Below are positions 5,612 to 7,260 of a DNA stretch of 7,260 bases, piece after piece. The notes below the pieces were generated by a model. The model was given only the letters and a program-made list of their open reading frames with translations, made no database searches and was not told the DNA's origin. The first letter of the stretch is position 1, and each line of letters starts with the position of its first letter. This DNA comes from Bacteroidota bacterium (GTDB lineage: Bacteria > Bacteroidota > Bacteroidia > Bacteroidales > Prolixibacteraceae): contig JAUZOB010000165.1 in assembly GCA_030706665.1 (NCBI GenBank), forward strand, positions 1 to 7,260, given 5' to 3'. A program made the position numbers and the translations under genes.

Positions 5612-6850
5612 TCAGGTGTTGAAAAAACGATATATCTTATCATTTCTCCTGACTTTATCAGGAACAGGGAGGGAACAGACCTCTCCTTTAGCTGCACTAT
5701 CAACCGAAGACAGATCAACTCTGATTTCAGAAACTTCCATCTGAATAACTCCTGTTGTAGGTCCTGAAATTAAGATTTCATCGCCGACTGAAATATCTTT
5801 TGTTTCAATTTTGCATTCGGCAACTCCAAGGTTGGAAAAATAGTTGTTTACTTTGCCGATATACATCTTCCGCTTTGTGGCTGAAGAACCATAATTCCTA
5901 CTCCATTCTCCCAGTCGCTGTCCAAGATAATATCCATCCCAAAATCCTCTGTTGAATACGGTACTTAATCTGGTATTCCAATCGTTGATCTTTTCTTCGG
6001 TAAATTCATTATTGAAATAGGCATCGATCGCTTCCTTATAACATTCTACAACGGTCTTTACGTATTCGGCCGAGCGTGCGCGTCCTTCAATCTTTAATAC
6101 GGTGACTCCCGAATCGAGTAATTTATTGAGAAAATGAATTGTTTTCAGGTCTTTGGGCGACATGATATATTCATTGTCAATATCTAATTCGGCACCTGTT
6201 TCTTTATCTGTAACCCGATAACCGCGACGGCATATCTGAAAACAATTGCCCCGGTTAGCTGAAGCATTCATCTCATGCAAGCTTAGATAACATTTCCCGG
6301 AAACTGCCATGCAAAGTGCTCCATGCGCAAACATCTCCAGTCTGATCAGCTCTCCTCTCGGACCCGTAATATTCTGTTCTTTGATTTGTTTCGATATCAA
6401 AGCGACCTTTTCCATGTCCATTTCTCTGGCAAGGACCATTACATCGGCAAACTGAGCATAAAACCTTACTGCTTCAATGTTGGTGATATTAACCTGAGTC
6501 GATATGTGAACTTCCACACCTACCTGACGTGCGTAGCTGATTGCAGCCATGTCTGCAGCAATAATTGCTGATATGCCGGCTTCTTTTGCACTATCAATGA
6601 TCTCATGAAGTTTGGATATCTCAGGATCAAAAATAACGGTATTGACGGTAAGGTATGTTTTTACTCCATTTTCAGAAGCGATCTCACAGATAGAATGCAA
6701 ATCTTCCAGTGTGAAATTACTCGAGGAGCGTGCACGCATATTGAGCTGATCGACTCCGAAATAAACGGAATTAGCACCACTTTGTATTGCGGCCCTCAGA
6801 GATTCATAAGAACCTACAGGAGCCATTATCTCTATATCTTCTCTTTTCAT
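5612..6850 (-). CDS. trhP: U32-family protein, probable tRNA U34 hydroxylase (TrhP/YegQ type)
   Basis: Family U32 was first named for peptidases, but E. coli TrhP (YegQ) and its Bacillus relatives are needed for 5-hydroxyuridine at tRNA position 34, using prephenate as hydroxyl source. The 412-residue length fits the Bacillus TrhP2 type and is a little shorter than E. coli YegQ. Residues 1-140 are the TIM-barrel-like part, with APVGSYESLRAAIQSGAN (9-27) and VHISTQVN (114-121). The family signature runs from HGALCMAVSGKCYLS (176-190) to GNCFQIC (201-207). It supplies four cysteines (180, 187, 203, 207) suited to a [4Fe-4S] cluster, as in the related UbiU/UbiV and RlhA proteins. LKIEGRARSAEYV (252-264) is also typical. 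Residues about 328-412 form the small C-terminal beta domain of the longer members. The gene starts five bases after the dus stop, with an A-rich site before it, so the two are almost surely co-transcribed. An older alternative name is collagenase-like protease (PrtC of Porphyromonas), which I consider less likely because of the Dus neighbour. Confidence 0.82.
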   Translation of the reverse strand: MKREDIEIMAPVGSYESLRAAIQSGANSVYFGVDQLNMRARSSSNFTLEDLHSICEIASENGVKTYLTVNTVIFDPEISKLHEIIDSAKEAGISAIIAADMAAISYARQVGVEVHISTQVNITNIEAVRFYAQFADVMVLAREMDMEKVALISKQIKEQNITGPRGELIRLEMFAHGALCMAVSGKCYLSLHEMNASANRGNCFQICRRGYRVTDKETGAELDIDNEYIMSPKDLKTIHFLNKLLDSGVTVLKIEGRARSAEYVKTVVECYKEAIDAYFNNEFTEEKINDWNTRLSTVFNRGFWDGYYLGQRLGEWSRNYGSSATKRKMYIGKVNNYFSNLGVAECKIETKDISVGDEILISGPTTGVIQMEVSEIRVDLSSVDSAAKGEVCSLPVPDKVRRNDKIYRFFNT

Positions 6851-6855
6851 CTTTT

Positions 6856-7260
6856 CTAATTTAGTCCAACGTTGCTGTAGTCAACCCGGTGATCATGATA
6901 GCGTTCTGCAATGGTATCGAGCAACGCGAGGACAACCGGAAGCTCAACTGCCTGAAGAAGTGCTATGCGTAGATCCTTAAAACCTGGAAGGTTGGGAAAA
7001 TAACGGGCAAAATGTCTTCTCATTTCAAAGATTGCCCTGCGTTCGTCATCTTTCCACGAAACGGATTGTGTAAGCTGATCTTTAACATTGGTGACAATTT
7101 CGGGAACTGTTGGTGCCGGAAGTAGTTCGCCTGTCTGAAAATAATGTTTTATCTCCTGGAATATCCATGGGCGGCCGATAGAGGCTCTCCCAATCATGAG
7201 GGCATCGACTCCGGAGAGCTCATGAAACTCTTTAGCTTGAACAGGACCCGTGATGTCACC
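6856..7260 (-). CDS. dusB: tRNA-dihydrouridine synthase, DusB-like (C-terminal part, cut by window edge)
   Basis: Dus enzymes are FMN- and NADPH-dependent and reduce uridines of the tRNA D-loop to dihydrouridine. Only the last 134 residues lie in the window. The reading frame is open to the edge, so the ATG at 7195-7197 is internal and the true start lies beyond 7260. Visible motifs are GDI at the very edge (the FMN-phosphate loop before the A-x-E-F helix) and GVDALMIGRASIGRPWIF, the hallmark segment of the DusB branch that closes the flavin site. The C-terminal helical tRNA-binding domain follows, including the segment with RRHFARYFPNLPGFKDLR. It ends with a TAG stop five bases before the U32 gene. 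DusB is the best-fitting branch, but the missing N-terminal two thirds, including the catalytic Cys, prevent certainty over the exact subfamily. Confidence 0.9.
   Translation of the reverse strand, partial: GDITGPVQAKEFHELSGVDALMIGRASIGRPWIFQEIKHYFQTGELLPAPTVPEIVTNVKDQLTQSVSWKDDERRAIFEMRRHFARYFPNLPGFKDLRIALLQAVELPVVLALLDTIAERYHDHRVDYSNVGLN

Noticed and set aside
5494..5718. 74-residue minus-strand reading spanning the U32 end and the spacer
   Set aside because: It overlaps the conserved C-terminal domain of the U32 protein in another frame and has no recognisable features.
6323..6859. Two plus-strand readings of 82 and 84 residues
   Set aside because: Both are antisense shadows of the U32 gene.
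1..7260. CRISPR array, tRNA or rRNA gene, transposon or phage genes, toxin-antitoxin or defence island
   Set aside because: I saw no regularly spaced repeats, no cloverleaf with a CCA-proximal stem, no transposase or integrase motif, and no known defence domains on either strand.

Overview
This 7,260-base window is AT-rich, and every gene I can support lies on the minus strand. It looks chromosomal and probably comes from the phylum Bacteroidota, most likely a Bacteroidales relative. The grounds are: a -33/-7 promoter of the Bacteroidota type (TTG, 20 bases, TAnnTTTG) in front of the largest gene and a second TAnnTTTG box in front of ribB; A-rich ribosome-binding regions without a Shine-Dalgarno sequence; a small outer-membrane beta-barrel protein; and a large membrane-anchored DUF3352-like protein. 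The species cannot be told from this stretch.

Reading in the direction of transcription, from high to low coordinates, the window opens with the C-terminal part of a tRNA-dihydrouridine synthase (DusB-like), cut by the window edge. Five bases after it comes a complete 412-residue U32-family protein of the TrhP/YegQ type, with four clustered cysteines that probably hold an iron-sulfur cluster. The two look like one operon for uridine modification in tRNA. A 114-base gap leads to a 298-residue secreted beta-barrel protein whose C-terminus carries an odd basic tail with Ser-His every five residues. A GC-rich hairpin follows that gene.

Next is a 552-base stretch without a convincing gene, ending in the promoter of a 921-residue protein. 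That protein has an N-terminal membrane anchor, a DUF3352-like body of about 550 residues and a C-terminal beta-propeller of about seven 45-residue repeats. A second gene-poor stretch of 536 bases holds several inverted repeats and the promoter and hairpin leader of the last gene, a stand-alone ribB (dihydroxybutanone-phosphate synthase of riboflavin synthesis) of the enterobacterial single-domain type. A long imperfect hairpin follows ribB at the window edge.

Apart from the DusB/TrhP pair, the genes do not obviously form one pathway. I found no transposase, CRISPR array, RNA gene, toxin-antitoxin pair or defence system. The most unusual items are the Ser-His tail, the anchor-body-propeller architecture of the 921-residue protein, and the competing hairpins in the ribB leader.
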